Below are positions 49,982-58,407 of a stretch of DNA of 64,000 nt, piece by piece; positions within the stretch are counted from its first letter, which is position 1, and each line of letters starts with the position of its first letter. Below the pieces are notes generated by a model that saw only the letters and a program-made list of their open reading frames with translations, was not told the DNA's origin and searched no databases. This stretch comes from VRUE01 sp963805455 (GTDB taxonomy: Bacteria > Actinomycetota > Thermoleophilia > Solirubrobacterales > 70-9). The stretch is from the NCBI GenBank assembly GCA_963805455.1, contig CAWDUJ010000015.1:62001-126000 (forward strand), given 5' to 3'. The position numbers and the translations under genes are program-made.

Positions 49982-50814
49982 CCTGGGTCGGGTTTCCGGT
50001 CGCGATCGCGGTCGCCCTGTTCGTCGTCCCGGCCGGGATCCGGGGCCTCCGCGACGCCGGCCTCACCCGTGAGAACTACCGCGGCGCGGCGCTCGCCTTC
50101 CCGCTCGGCGCGGTCCTCGCCACCGCGGCGCTGGTCGCCCTGGCGCCGCTCGCCTTCCTCAACGACCGCGGCGACCTCGAACTCCTCGAGCCGGGATTGC
50201 GCCAGTGGATGCCCTATCTGCTCGGCGTCGCCTTCCTCGGCTTCCTCGACGACTCGCTCGGGCGCGGGGAGGCCACCGACACGCCGCGGGGCTGGCGCGG
50301 CCACGCCCGGGCGCTGCGCCAGGGCAGCCTCTCGACCGGGGCGATCAAGGCTCTCGGAGCGCTGGCGCTCGCCGCCTACGTCGTCTCCGGGCGCGGCCTC
50401 GAATCGTGGCGCTACATCGCCGACGTCGCTCTCCTGATCCTGGCGACCAACGCCTTCAACCTCTTCGACATGCGGCCGGGCCGGGCCGAGAAGGCGCTGG
50501 TGCTACTCGGCGCCGGTCTCTGCCTCGGCGGTTGGACGATCGCGCCCCTGGAGCTGCTCGGCATCTTCGCCGGGCCGGTCCTGGTCGGCGCCTGGTTCAC
50601 CCTGCGCGAGCGGGCGATGCTCGGCGACACCGGGTCGAACCTGGTCGGCGCGATCGGCGGCGTCTGGCTGCTTACTTCCCTCGACGGTGACGGGCGCCTT
50701 ATCGCGCTCGCTCTAGTCGCCGGCCTGACCATTTACGGAGAGATGCGATCGATCTCCTCGACGGTCGAGTCGGTTCCGCCATTGCGCTGGTTAGACTCGC
50801 TTGGCAGAGAATGA
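49978..50814 (+). CDS. MraY/WecA-type glycosyltransferase family 4 protein
   Basis: 278 residues, about eight membrane helices. Conserved motifs: Asp pair in FLGFLDDSLGRG, TNAFNLFDMRPGRA, and LGDTGSNLVGAIGG; these are the Mg and nucleotide-sugar sites of polyprenyl-phosphate sugar-phosphate transferases. The family normally has NxxNxxDGxxG; here DMRPGRA differs. It is short compared with MraY (about 320-360), so substrate is uncertain. GTG start overlaps the mini-cistron; stop overlaps pyrG (ATGA). Confidence 0.88.
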   Translation: MTWVGFPVAIAVALFVVPAGIRGLRDAGLTRENYRGAALAFPLGAVLATAALVALAPLAFLNDRGDLELLEPGLRQWMPYLLGVAFLGFLDDSLGRGEATDTPRGWRGHARALRQGSLSTGAIKALGALALAAYVVSGRGLESWRYIADVALLILATNAFNLFDMRPGRAEKALVLLGAGLCLGGWTIAPLELLGIFAGPVLVGAWFTLRERAMLGDTGSNLVGAIGGVWLLTSLDGDGRLIALALVAGLTIYGEMRSISSTVESVPPLRWLDSLGRE

Positions 50815-52472
50815 GTAGCGGCAAAAGCGATACGAGATTCATCTTCGTCACCGGCGGAGTGGTCTCGGCTCTCGGCAAGGGAATCGCCGCCGCCTCGATC
50901 GGACGCCTCCTCGTCTCGCGCGGCTACCGGGTCCAGCTGCAGAAGTTCGACCCCTACATCAACGTCGACCCGGGGACGATGAGCCCGTTCCAGCACGGCG
51001 AGGTCTTCGTCACAGAGGACGGAGCCGAGACCGACCTCGACCTCGGCCATTACGAGCGCTTCACCGATGAAAACACCTCGCGCGCCTCGAACGTCACCGC
51101 CGGCTCGGTCTACAACTCGGTGATCAAGCGCGAGCGCCGCGGCGACTACCTCGGCGCGACCGTCCAGGTGATCCCGCACATCACCGACGAGATCAAGAAC
51201 CGGATCCTGATCGTCGCCGAGTCACAGTCGGTCGACTTCGTCATCACCGAGATCGGCGGCACCGTCGGCGACATCGAGTCGCTGCCCTTCCTCGAGTCGA
51301 TCCGCCAGCTGTACACCGACATCGGCGCGAAGCGGAGCATGTTCGTCCACCTGACCCTGGTCCCCTACGTCGGGCACGCGGGGGAACTGAAGACGAAGCC
51401 GACCCAGCACTCGGTCAACGAGCTGCGCCGGATCGGGATCCAGCCGCACGCGCTGGTCTGCCGTTCAGAAGGCCGTCTCGACCGCGACATCCGCAGCAAG
51501 ATCGCCCTCTTCGCCAGCCTCCCGGTCGACGCTGTGATCTCGGCCCACGACGTCGACAACATCTACAAGGTGCCGCTCGTCTTCCGCGCCGAAGGCGTCG
51601 ACGACCTCGTCCTCGACCACTTCGGGATGGAGGCCCCGACCCCCGACCTCGCCGACTGGGAAGGGATGGTGCGCCGCGCCGACGCCGCCGAGGGGCGGGT
51701 CAAGATCGCCCTCGTCGGCAAGTACGTCGGCCTCGAAGACGCCTACAAGTCGGTGATCGAGGCGCTCGAGCACGGCGGCTTCCACCATGGGGTGGAGGTC
51801 GACGTCGAGCTGGTCGACTCCGAGGACTTCGACCCCGCGCGCCTCGAGGGCGCCGACGGGGTCCTGATCCCCGGCGGGTTCGGCGAGCGCGGCATCGAGG
51901 GCAAGGTCTCGGCCGCGAAGCTGGCCCGGGAGCGCGCGATCCCCTATCTCGGGATCTGCCTCGGGATGCAGATCGCGGTCGTCGAGTTCGCCCGCTCCAA
52001 GGCCGGAATGGATGGCGCCAACTCCTCCGAGTTCGATCCCGAGACGCCGTTCCCGGTCGTCGACCTCCTGCCCGAGCAGAAGGAGGTCTCAGAGATGGGC
52101 GGGACGATGCGGCTCGGCGCCGACCCGGTGAAACTCCACGAGGGGACCCGGGCGCGCGAGATCTACGACGAGGCCGTGATCTACAAGCGCCACCGCCACC
52201 GTTACGAGGTGAACGTCCAGCTCCGACGGCGGATCGAAGACGAGGGGCTTGTCTGCGGCGGGACCTCGCCCGACGAGCGCCTGGTCGAGATGATCGAGCT
52301 GCCCGACCACCCGTTCTTCGTCGCCTCGCAGTTCCATCCCGAGTTCAACTCGCGTCCGAATCGGCCCGAGCCGCTGTTCCGCGATTTCGTCGGGGCGGCG
52401 GCGCGCCACGCGGGCGAGAAGCCGGCCGAAGGGGCGGACCTCGACCGCGAGGATTCCTCGGTCGCCCATTAG
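50811..52472 (+). CDS. pyrG: CTP synthase
   Basis: 553 residues. N-terminal amidoligase (FIFVTGGVVSALGKGIAAAS, QKFDPYINVDPGTMSPFQHGE) and C-terminal class I glutamine amidotransferase with nucleophile Cys in YLGICLGMQIAVVEFA and His/Glu in ASQFHPEFNSRP. It makes CTP from UTP with glutamine. The gene is in its usual actinobacterial place between steB and xerD. The ATG overlaps the GT4 gene by 4 bp. Confidence 0.97.
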   Translation: MSSGKSDTRFIFVTGGVVSALGKGIAAASIGRLLVSRGYRVQLQKFDPYINVDPGTMSPFQHGEVFVTEDGAETDLDLGHYERFTDENTSRASNVTAGSVYNSVIKRERRGDYLGATVQVIPHITDEIKNRILIVAESQSVDFVITEIGGTVGDIESLPFLESIRQLYTDIGAKRSMFVHLTLVPYVGHAGELKTKPTQHSVNELRRIGIQPHALVCRSEGRLDRDIRSKIALFASLPVDAVISAHDVDNIYKVPLVFRAEGVDDLVLDHFGMEAPTPDLADWEGMVRRADAAEGRVKIALVGKYVGLEDAYKSVIEALEHGGFHHGVEVDVELVDSEDFDPARLEGADGVLIPGGFGERGIEGKVSAAKLARERAIPYLGICLGMQIAVVEFARSKAGMDGANSSEFDPETPFPVVDLLPEQKEVSEMGGTMRLGADPVKLHEGTRAREIYDEAVIYKRHRHRYEVNVQLRRRIEDEGLVCGGTSPDERLVEMIELPDHPFFVASQFHPEFNSRPNRPEPLFRDFVGAAARHAGEKPAEGADLDREDSSVAH

Positions 52473-52476
52473 TTCG

Positions 52477-52482
52477 TAGCCT
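52477..52482 (+). promoter_or_regulatory. -10 box for leaderless M20 peptidase gene
   Basis: TAGCCT ends 7 nt before the GTG at 52490, which has no ribosome site. The same hexamer precedes ftcD and mini-cistron copy 2 at similar distance. Confidence 0.5.
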
Positions 52483-52489
52483 TTCCGAC

Positions 52490-53599
52490 GTGGAGAGGCT
52501 GCACGAGAGGTTCGCCAGGCTCTGCGAGATCCGCAGCGTCACCGGCGAGGAGCGCGAGATCGCCGACTCGCTGATCGCCGAGCTGCGGGCGATGGGCCTC
52601 GAGGTCAGCGAGGACGACGCCGCCGGGCCGGCGCAGGCCGGGTCGGGCAACATCCTCGCCCGCCTCCCGGGTCGCAGCGATGCCTGGGCGCTGTTCTGCG
52701 GCCACATCGACACCGTCCCGCACCCCGGTTTGATCGAGGTCATCGAGGAGGACGGCGTCTTCCGGAGCCGCGGAGAGACGATCCTCGGCGCCGACAACAA
52801 GGCCGCCGTCGCGGTCTTCGTCGAGCTCGTCGCCCGCCATGTGGAGGACCCGCCGCCGGTCGGGATCGAGCTGCTGCTCACCGTCGCCGAGGAGCAGGGG
52901 CTGCGGGGCGCGAAGGCGGTCGACCCGGCGACCCTGCGCTCGGACTGCGGCTTCATCCTCGACCACGCGAGCGCTGTCGGCGAGGTGATCACGAGCACCC
53001 CGACCCAACAGCAGGTTGTCGCCGAGTTCACCGGGGTCGAGGCCCATGCCGGGATCAACCCCGAGGACGGCAGCAGCGCGATCGCCGCGGCGTCGGCGGC
53101 GATCTCGCGGATGCAGCTCGGGCGCCTCGACGAGGGAACGACGGCGAACGTCGGGACGATCGAGGGCGGGACGGCGGGCAACGTCGTCCCCGGCCACTGC
53201 CGGATCGTCGCCGAGGCGCGCAGCATCGACTCCGGGCGGGCGGCCGAGATCGCGGGGGAGATGGCCGAAGCCTGTGCCTGGGGCGCCGGCGAGCACGAAT
53301 GCGACGTCGACGTCCAGGCAGAGGAGCTGTTCCGTGGCTACCAGCTGCCGGGGTCATCGCGCTCGCTCGCGGTCGCCGAGGCGGGGATGCGACGGGCCCG
53401 GATCGAGCCGGTGCGGACGGCTACCGGCGGCGGCAGCGACGTCAACGCGCTGCTGGTGAACGGGGTCGACTGCGTCCTGCTCGCCAACGGCACCGTGGGC
53501 CCGCACACGCCGGACGAGTGCGTCGCCACGCGCCATCTCGACGAGATGCTCGCCGTCTGCGAGGGCATCCTCGTCGAGGCTGCCGCGGCCCCGGCGTGA
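52490..53599 (+). CDS. M20 family metallopeptidase (PepT-like)
   Basis: 369 residues. Zinc ligands in LFCGHIDTVPHP (His-Asp), GADNKAAVAVFVEL (Asp), TVAEEQGLRGAK (catalytic Glu-Glu) and ILDHASAVGE (Asp). A lid dimerisation domain covers about 180-290 (GVEAHAGINPEDGSSAIAAA). The final His is in GTVGPHTPDECV. Resembles tripeptidase-like YqjE. GTG start with a -10 box 7 nt upstream. The stop overlaps the DUF3866 gene (GTGA). Confidence 0.93.
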   Translation: MERLHERFARLCEIRSVTGEEREIADSLIAELRAMGLEVSEDDAAGPAQAGSGNILARLPGRSDAWALFCGHIDTVPHPGLIEVIEEDGVFRSRGETILGADNKAAVAVFVELVARHVEDPPPVGIELLLTVAEEQGLRGAKAVDPATLRSDCGFILDHASAVGEVITSTPTQQQVVAEFTGVEAHAGINPEDGSSAIAAASAAISRMQLGRLDEGTTANVGTIEGGTAGNVVPGHCRIVAEARSIDSGRAAEIAGEMAEACAWGAGEHECDVDVQAEELFRGYQLPGSSRSLAVAEAGMRRARIEPVRTATGGGSDVNALLVNGVDCVLLANGTVGPHTPDECVATRHLDEMLAVCEGILVEAAAAPA

Positions 53600-54612
53600 A
53601 CGGCCGCCTCAAGCTGAGGCGGGGCGTCATCGTCGACGAGGACCCGCTCACCGTCGAGGTCGACCGGGAGCTGCGGGCGGCCTGGGCCGACACCGCGCTG
53701 CTCGGCGAGATGCGCGCCGGCGACGAGGTCGTCGTCAACGTCGCCGCGCTCGACCTCGACCTCGGCTCCGGCGGCTTCGACATCGTCCACGTCAACCTGA
53801 CCCGGGGACTCGAGGGCGGGGGGGAGGGAGCCGAGCACGTGATGAAGCTCAACTACAGCTCCCTCCAGCATTCGGTCGAGCCGGTCGAGCGACCACTCCA
53901 GGGAGCGGGAGCCGAGGGCTCGACCCCGGTCCTCGTACTGCCGCTCCACGGCCACCTGGCGCCGGCGGCCTGGGCGGCCAGCCAGGCCTCGCCGGGGCTC
54001 AAGCTCGGCTACGTGCAGACCGGGGGCGGTGCGCTGCCAGGATCGTTCAGCCGCGATGCCGCCGAGCTGCTCGATCGCGATCTCCTCTGCGGCCACATCA
54101 CCGCCGCCCCGGCCTACGGCGGACGCGAGGAGGCGATCTCGGTCGCAGGCGGCCTCGACGCCGCAGCCAACCGCTTCGGCTGGGACGCGGTCCTTGCCGG
54201 GCCCGGTCCCGGGATCATCGGCTCCGAGACAAGACTCGGTCATGGGGGCATCGTCGCTCTCGACACCGCCCATGCGGCGCTTGCGCTGGGGATGCCGACC
54301 ATGCTCTCGCCGCGACTCTCCAGCGCCGACGCCCGTGCCCGCCACCGCGGGGTCAGCCACCACACGCTCACCGTGATGCAGCTCCTTCTCGGCGCCGTCG
54401 AGGTCCCTGTTCCCGCCGGGGAGGCGGTCCCGATCGCCGTCCTCGCCGACGCCTGCGGCTGGCGCCACCGCCTCCACGAGGTACCGGTCGACCTTGCGGG
54501 GTACGGCGCCAGCGGCCTTGCCGCGCGGACGATGGGTCGGGGGATCGACGAGGACCCGCTGTTCTTCGCCGCCGCCCTCGCCGCGGGTGGCGCCTTGCGC
54601 GGCAAGGGATGA
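53596..54612 (+). CDS. DUF3866 family protein
   Basis: 338 residues from a GTG overlapping the peptidase stop. Segments matching the DUF3866 family: VMKLNYSSLQHSVEPVE, VLVLPLHGHLAPAAWAA, GYVQTGGGALPGSFSRD, GPGIIGSETRLGHGG and HRGVSHHTLTVMQLLL. The family is conserved near xerD or M20 peptidases in several Gram-positive groups, but its function is unknown. Soluble, with several conserved His and Asp that could form an active site. Confidence 0.85.
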   Translation: MNGRLKLRRGVIVDEDPLTVEVDRELRAAWADTALLGEMRAGDEVVVNVAALDLDLGSGGFDIVHVNLTRGLEGGGEGAEHVMKLNYSSLQHSVEPVERPLQGAGAEGSTPVLVLPLHGHLAPAAWAASQASPGLKLGYVQTGGGALPGSFSRDAAELLDRDLLCGHITAAPAYGGREEAISVAGGLDAAANRFGWDAVLAGPGPGIIGSETRLGHGGIVALDTAHAALALGMPTMLSPRLSSADARARHRGVSHHTLTVMQLLLGAVEVPVPAGEAVPIAVLADACGWRHRLHEVPVDLAGYGASGLAARTMGRGIDEDPLFFAAALAAGGALRGKG

Positions 54613-54637
54613 GCCGCGGCCGCCAGAACCTCTTGGC

Positions 54638-55597
54638 ATGGCCAGCGCGCTGCAGGAGAAGCCGGCCGCCGAGAAGGCGGCGATCGACCCTCGCTTCGAG
54701 GGCCTGGTCCTCGACTTCCTCTCCTACCTGGAGCTTGAGCGGGGCCTCTCGCGCAACACGCTCAACGCCTACAGGACCGACCTCATGCAGTTCGGCGAGT
54801 TCCTCTCTGCACATGAGATCGACGCGCTGACGATCCGGCCGGTCGAGATCTCCGACTTCCTCGCCGAGCTCGCCACCGGCAACGTCCGCCCTCCCTGCTC
54901 GGCGGCGACGGTTCACCGCAAGTCCGCCTGCCTGCGCTCCTTCTACAAGCACCTGCGCCGCGACGAGCTGATCGCGGACGACCCGACGGTCGCGATCAGC
55001 ACCCCGCGCCGGGCGAAGAAACTGCCCCACGTCCTCAACTACGCCGAGGTCCAGAAGCTGCTGGCCTCGCCGCGCGGAGACGAGCCGACGACGCTTCGCG
55101 ACCGGGCGCTGCTCGAGGTGATGTACGCCTGCGGGCTCCGCGCCTCGGAGACGATCGGCCTCGACGTCGCCGACGTCGACCTCCACGAGGGCTTCCTGCG
55201 GGCGCGGGGCAAGGGCTCTAAGGAGCGCCTCGTCCCGCTCGGCCGCCAGGCGATCGCCGCGATCACCGGCTACATGCGCGGGGGCCGGCCGAAGCTGGTC
55301 GGGGACCGCCACGAGGCCAAGCTCTTCCTCAACTTCCGCGGCGGCCCGCTGACCCGCCAGGGCCTCTACAAAATCGTCCGGCGCCACGCGCGCGACGCCG
55401 GCCTCGCCGGCCAGATGAGCCCCCACACCCTCCGCCACAGCTTCGCCACCCACCTGCTCGCCGGGGGCTGCGACCTCCGCGCGGTGCAGGAGATGCTCGG
55501 CCACGCCGACATCGCCACGACCCAGATGTACACGCACCTCTCCGGCGAGCAGCTGAAGGACGTCTACTTCCGCTCGCACCCGCGCGCCAACGCCTGA
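54638..55597 (+). CDS. xerD: Tyrosine recombinase XerD
   Basis: 319 residues. N-terminal SAM-like core-binding domain (FLSYLELERGLSRNTLNAY) and catalytic domain with the R-K-H-R-H-Y set: Arg in ACGLRASETIGL, Lys in GKGSKERLVPLG, His-Arg in HTLRHSFATHLL, His in LGHADIATTQ and Tyr in QMYTHLS. It resolves chromosome dimers at dif. The ATG at 54638 was chosen; an open frame extends into the previous gene. Position in the pyrG-xerD order supports XerD over XerC. Confidence 0.95.
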   Translation: MASALQEKPAAEKAAIDPRFEGLVLDFLSYLELERGLSRNTLNAYRTDLMQFGEFLSAHEIDALTIRPVEISDFLAELATGNVRPPCSAATVHRKSACLRSFYKHLRRDELIADDPTVAISTPRRAKKLPHVLNYAEVQKLLASPRGDEPTTLRDRALLEVMYACGLRASETIGLDVADVDLHEGFLRARGKGSKERLVPLGRQAIAAITGYMRGGRPKLVGDRHEAKLFLNFRGGPLTRQGLYKIVRRHARDAGLAGQMSPHTLRHSFATHLLAGGCDLRAVQEMLGHADIATTQMYTHLSGEQLKDVYFRSHPRANA

Positions 55598-55659
55598 CGC
55601 GGTCGAGGTTAGGGTCGTTATCCGCCCCTAAGGTCGACCGCGGTCGGTAGAACTGGGGG

Positions 55660-56577
55660 ATGCCCGAGCTTCCCGAGGTCGAGACCGTCGCCCGCCAGCT
55701 CGAGCCCGAGATCGAGGGGCACCGGATCGAGCGGCTCGAGATCTACGACGAGCGCTGGCCGCGGCCGGTGGCTCCGAAACTGATCGAGGAGGCGGTCTCG
55801 GGGCGGACGATCGAGGGCCTCGGCCGGCGCGGGAAGTACCTGCTGCTGGGGCTCGACGGAGGGCAGACCCTGGTCATGCACCTGCGGATGACGGGCAATC
55901 TGGTTCTTTTCGACGGTGAGCAGACGCTCGACCCCTCCGAGGGGATGCGGCTCTACGAGGGTGAGCGGAGCGCCGAGGAGCGGTTCCTCCGCGCCCGCTT
56001 CGTCCTCGACGACGGCCGCGAGCTCTGGTTCACCGACCCGCGCCGGTTCGGCGAGGCGTTCCTGATCGACGATTCCGAGCTCGGCGCCCGCTTCCGGCGG
56101 CTCGGACCCGAGCCGCTGTCCGATGAGTTCACCCCGGAGCTATTGGGCGAGGGCGCAGCAGGGCGGACGGCGCCGCTGAAGTCGTTCCTCCTCGACCAGT
56201 CGCGGGTCGCCGGGGTCGGCAACATCTACGCGGACGAGGCGCTTTTCCGGGCCCGCCTGCACCCGCTCTCGCCGGCGGGCTCGATGAAGCCCGAGCACCT
56301 CGAGGCACTCCACGCCGGGATCGTCTCCGCGCTCGAAGCTGGGATCGACGGCGGCGGCGCCTCGATCGACGACTTCCGCGATGGCCGGGGCGACCGGGGG
56401 ACGATGCAGGACGAGTTCCTCGTCCACACCCGCGAGGGCGAGGAGTGTCCGCGCTGCGACGGGACGATCGTCCGGATCGTCGTCGGCGGCCGCTCGACCT
56501 ACTACTGCCCCGGCTGCCAGGTCCGGCTGCGCCGCCGCCCGCGCCGTGCTCGCCGTCCGGTTCGTCGTTCAACGTAG
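55660..56577 (+). CDS. mutM: Formamidopyrimidine-DNA glycosylase
   Basis: 305 residues. N-terminal catalytic MPELPEVETVARQLE (Pro2 nucleophile, Glu3), a GRRGKYLLLGLD lysine, HLRMTG, the helix-two-turn-helix QSRVAGVGNIYADE and a zinc finger with CPRC and YYCPGCQ. It removes 8-oxoguanine. The C-terminus after the finger is an extra very basic tail (LRRRPRRARRPVRR). TAGAAC ends 6 nt before the ATG. Confidence 0.96.
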   Translation: MPELPEVETVARQLEPEIEGHRIERLEIYDERWPRPVAPKLIEEAVSGRTIEGLGRRGKYLLLGLDGGQTLVMHLRMTGNLVLFDGEQTLDPSEGMRLYEGERSAEERFLRARFVLDDGRELWFTDPRRFGEAFLIDDSELGARFRRLGPEPLSDEFTPELLGEGAAGRTAPLKSFLLDQSRVAGVGNIYADEALFRARLHPLSPAGSMKPEHLEALHAGIVSALEAGIDGGGASIDDFRDGRGDRGTMQDEFLVHTREGEECPRCDGTIVRIVVGGRSTYYCPGCQVRLRRRPRRARRPVRRST

Positions 56578-56584
56578 ATCGGTC

Positions 56585-57310
56585 ATGCCGGGACAGACCC
56601 TGAAGACGGAGGCAATCGTCCTCCGCAGCATCCGCTACGGCGAGGCCGACCGCATCCTCCACCTGTACTCGGCCCAGTACGGCCGGATCGGGGCGATCGC
56701 AAAGGGCGCCCGCAAACCCCGCTCGCGCTTCGGCGGCCGGCTCGAGCCGTTCTTCCGCCTCGACCTCCTCCTCCACGAAGGACGCGGCGAGCTCCTGACC
56801 GTGACCGGGGTCTCGACGATCGACGGCTACCCGCGCCTGCGCTCCTCCGGCCCGGCGCTCACCGCCGGCGCCCGGGGCTGCGACGCGGTCCTGCGGCTGC
56901 TCGACTCGGCCGAGCCGAACCCGCCCGCCTACAACCTGCTCTGCCGCTATCTGGCGCTCCTCGACGACCCCGACGGCGAGCGGGGGGCGGGGTTGGAGAC
57001 GGCGCTCTCATTCCGGCTCAAGCTGGCGCTGGCGGCGGGGTTCGCGCCGGAACTGGCCTCCTGCGCCCGCTGTGGCGAGGCCGAACACCTGACCGGGTTC
57101 TCGGGCGCCGCCGGGGGCGCCGTCTGCTCCGGCTGCGAGGCGGGCTCGTTCGCGCTCTCCGAGGAGGGACACCGGTTCATGGTCGAGGCGATCGCCCAGC
57201 CGCTGGCCGAGGTCCCGGAGGCCGAGGCCCCGGCGCTGCGCCAGGCGGAGCGGGCGATAACCGAGACGCTCGAGCACCATGCGCATGTGCAGCTCCGCCC
57301 CGCGGCCTGA
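56585..57310 (+). CDS. recO: DNA repair protein RecO
   Basis: 241 residues. N-terminal OB fold (TEAIVLRSIRYGEADRILHL, GRIGAIAKGARKPRSRFGG), helical middle and a zinc-binding Cys set CARCGEAEHL with VCSGCEAG. It loads RecA at gaps with RecR. It starts 7 bp after mutM. A mini-cistron separates it from dgt. Confidence 0.94.
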   Translation: MPGQTLKTEAIVLRSIRYGEADRILHLYSAQYGRIGAIAKGARKPRSRFGGRLEPFFRLDLLLHEGRGELLTVTGVSTIDGYPRLRSSGPALTAGARGCDAVLRLLDSAEPNPPAYNLLCRYLALLDDPDGERGAGLETALSFRLKLALAAGFAPELASCARCGEAEHLTGFSGAAGGAVCSGCEAGSFALSEEGHRFMVEAIAQPLAEVPEAEAPALRQAERAITETLEHHAHVQLRPAA

Positions 57311-57316
57311 GGGTCA

Positions 57317-57322
57317 TAGGAT
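57317..57322 (+). promoter_or_regulatory. -10 box before mini-cistron copy 5
   Basis: TAGGAT ends 6 nt before the ATG of the mini-cistron that precedes dgt, consistent with a leaderless mini-ORF as first cistron of the dgt-dnaG message. Confidence 0.45.
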
Positions 57323-57328
57323 CGCCCC

Positions 57329-57397
57329 ATGAGCGCGGAGCGAGCAAGCATCCAAATCTGGCTCTTTGCGCAGCGAGAGAAAGGGGAGCATTTGTGA
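57329..57397 (+). repeat. Mini-cistron repeat, copy 5 (22-codon ORF before dgt)
   Basis: Intact copy: ATG start, peptide MSAERASIQIWLFAQR followed by EKGEHL, TGA stop overlapping the dgt ATG (TGATG). AAAGGGGAG near the 3' end can act as ribosome site for dgt. It lies 18 bp after recO. Changes are Val to Ile, His to Gln and Phe to Leu, with Trp11 kept. Confidence 0.85.
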
Positions 57398-58407
57398 TGG
57401 TGGTGACGGCGACTCTCGAGGATCGGGTGCGAGCCTGGGAGGCCGAGTTCCTCTCCGAGCTCGGGACCCCGTCCTACCCGGCCCACCGCCGCGTCGAGGA
57501 GGCCGACAGCCCGCTCCGGACCCCCTTCCAGCGCGACCGCGACCGGATCGTCCACTCGAAGTCGTTCCGCCGCCTCAAGCACAAGACCCAGGTCTTCATC
57601 GCCCCCGAGGGCGACCATTACCGGACCCGGCTAACCCATACCCTCGAGGCCTGCGGGATTGCCCGCACGGTGGCGCGGGCGCTGGGCCTCAACGAGGACC
57701 TGACCGAGGCGATCGGGCTCGGCCATGACCTCGGCCACCCGCCCTTCGGCCACACCGGCGAGAGCGCCCTCGACGCCGCTCTGCGCGAGCGCTGCGACTC
57801 CGGCTTCAAGCACAACGTCCACTCGCTGCGGGTCGTCGACGCCCTCGAGCGCGACGGGCAGGGGCTCAACCTGACCGAACAGGTCCGCGACGGGATCCTC
57901 AACCACACCGGCTCGGACCGGCCGGCTACCCAGGAGGGGAGGATCGTCAAGCTCGTCGACCGCGTCGCCTACATCAACCACGACATCGACGATGCGCTGC
58001 GCGCCGGGATCCTCCGCGAGGAGGACCTGCCGGCCGCCGAGATCGAGCTGCTGGGGCCGACAGGCTCGGCCCGGATCGACACCCTCGTCCGCGACATCGT
58101 CGACCACTCGGCCGAGTTCGGCGACATCGGCCAGAGCGAGGAGGTCGGTGGGGCAATGCTGAGGTTGCGGAAGTTCATGTTCGACGAGGTCTACCTCGGC
58201 CAGGCCGCTCTCGGAGAGCACGAGAAGGCGCACCGAACCCTGCGAGGCCTGTTCGACCACTACATGGAGCACCCCGATGAGATCCCTTCGAGTGAGCCAG
58301 GGGCAGGCGAGTGCCAGCGCGTCGCCGACTACATCGCCGGGATGACCGACCGCTACGCGATCGCCCGCTGGACCGAGCTGACGATCCCCGAGGCGGCGCG
58401 CTTCTAG
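57397..58407 (+). CDS. dgt: dGTPase-like HD-domain phosphohydrolase
   Basis: 336 residues, deoxyguanosine triphosphate triphosphohydrolase-like. The HD metal site is RTRLTHTLEACGIARTVAR with GLGHDLGHPPFGHTGE, and the Asp in VDRVAYINHDIDDAL. RRLKHKTQVF near the N-terminus is typical. It splits dNTPs into nucleoside and triphosphate. recO-dgt-dnaG is the conserved actinobacterial order. The ATG overlaps the mini-cistron stop; the stop shares one base with the dnaG GTG. Confidence 0.95.
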   Translation: MVVTATLEDRVRAWEAEFLSELGTPSYPAHRRVEEADSPLRTPFQRDRDRIVHSKSFRRLKHKTQVFIAPEGDHYRTRLTHTLEACGIARTVARALGLNEDLTEAIGLGHDLGHPPFGHTGESALDAALRERCDSGFKHNVHSLRVVDALERDGQGLNLTEQVRDGILNHTGSDRPATQEGRIVKLVDRVAYINHDIDDALRAGILREEDLPAAEIELLGPTGSARIDTLVRDIVDHSAEFGDIGQSEEVGGAMLRLRKFMFDEVYLGQAALGEHEKAHRTLRGLFDHYMEHPDEIPSSEPGAGECQRVADYIAGMTDRYAIARWTELTIPEAARF

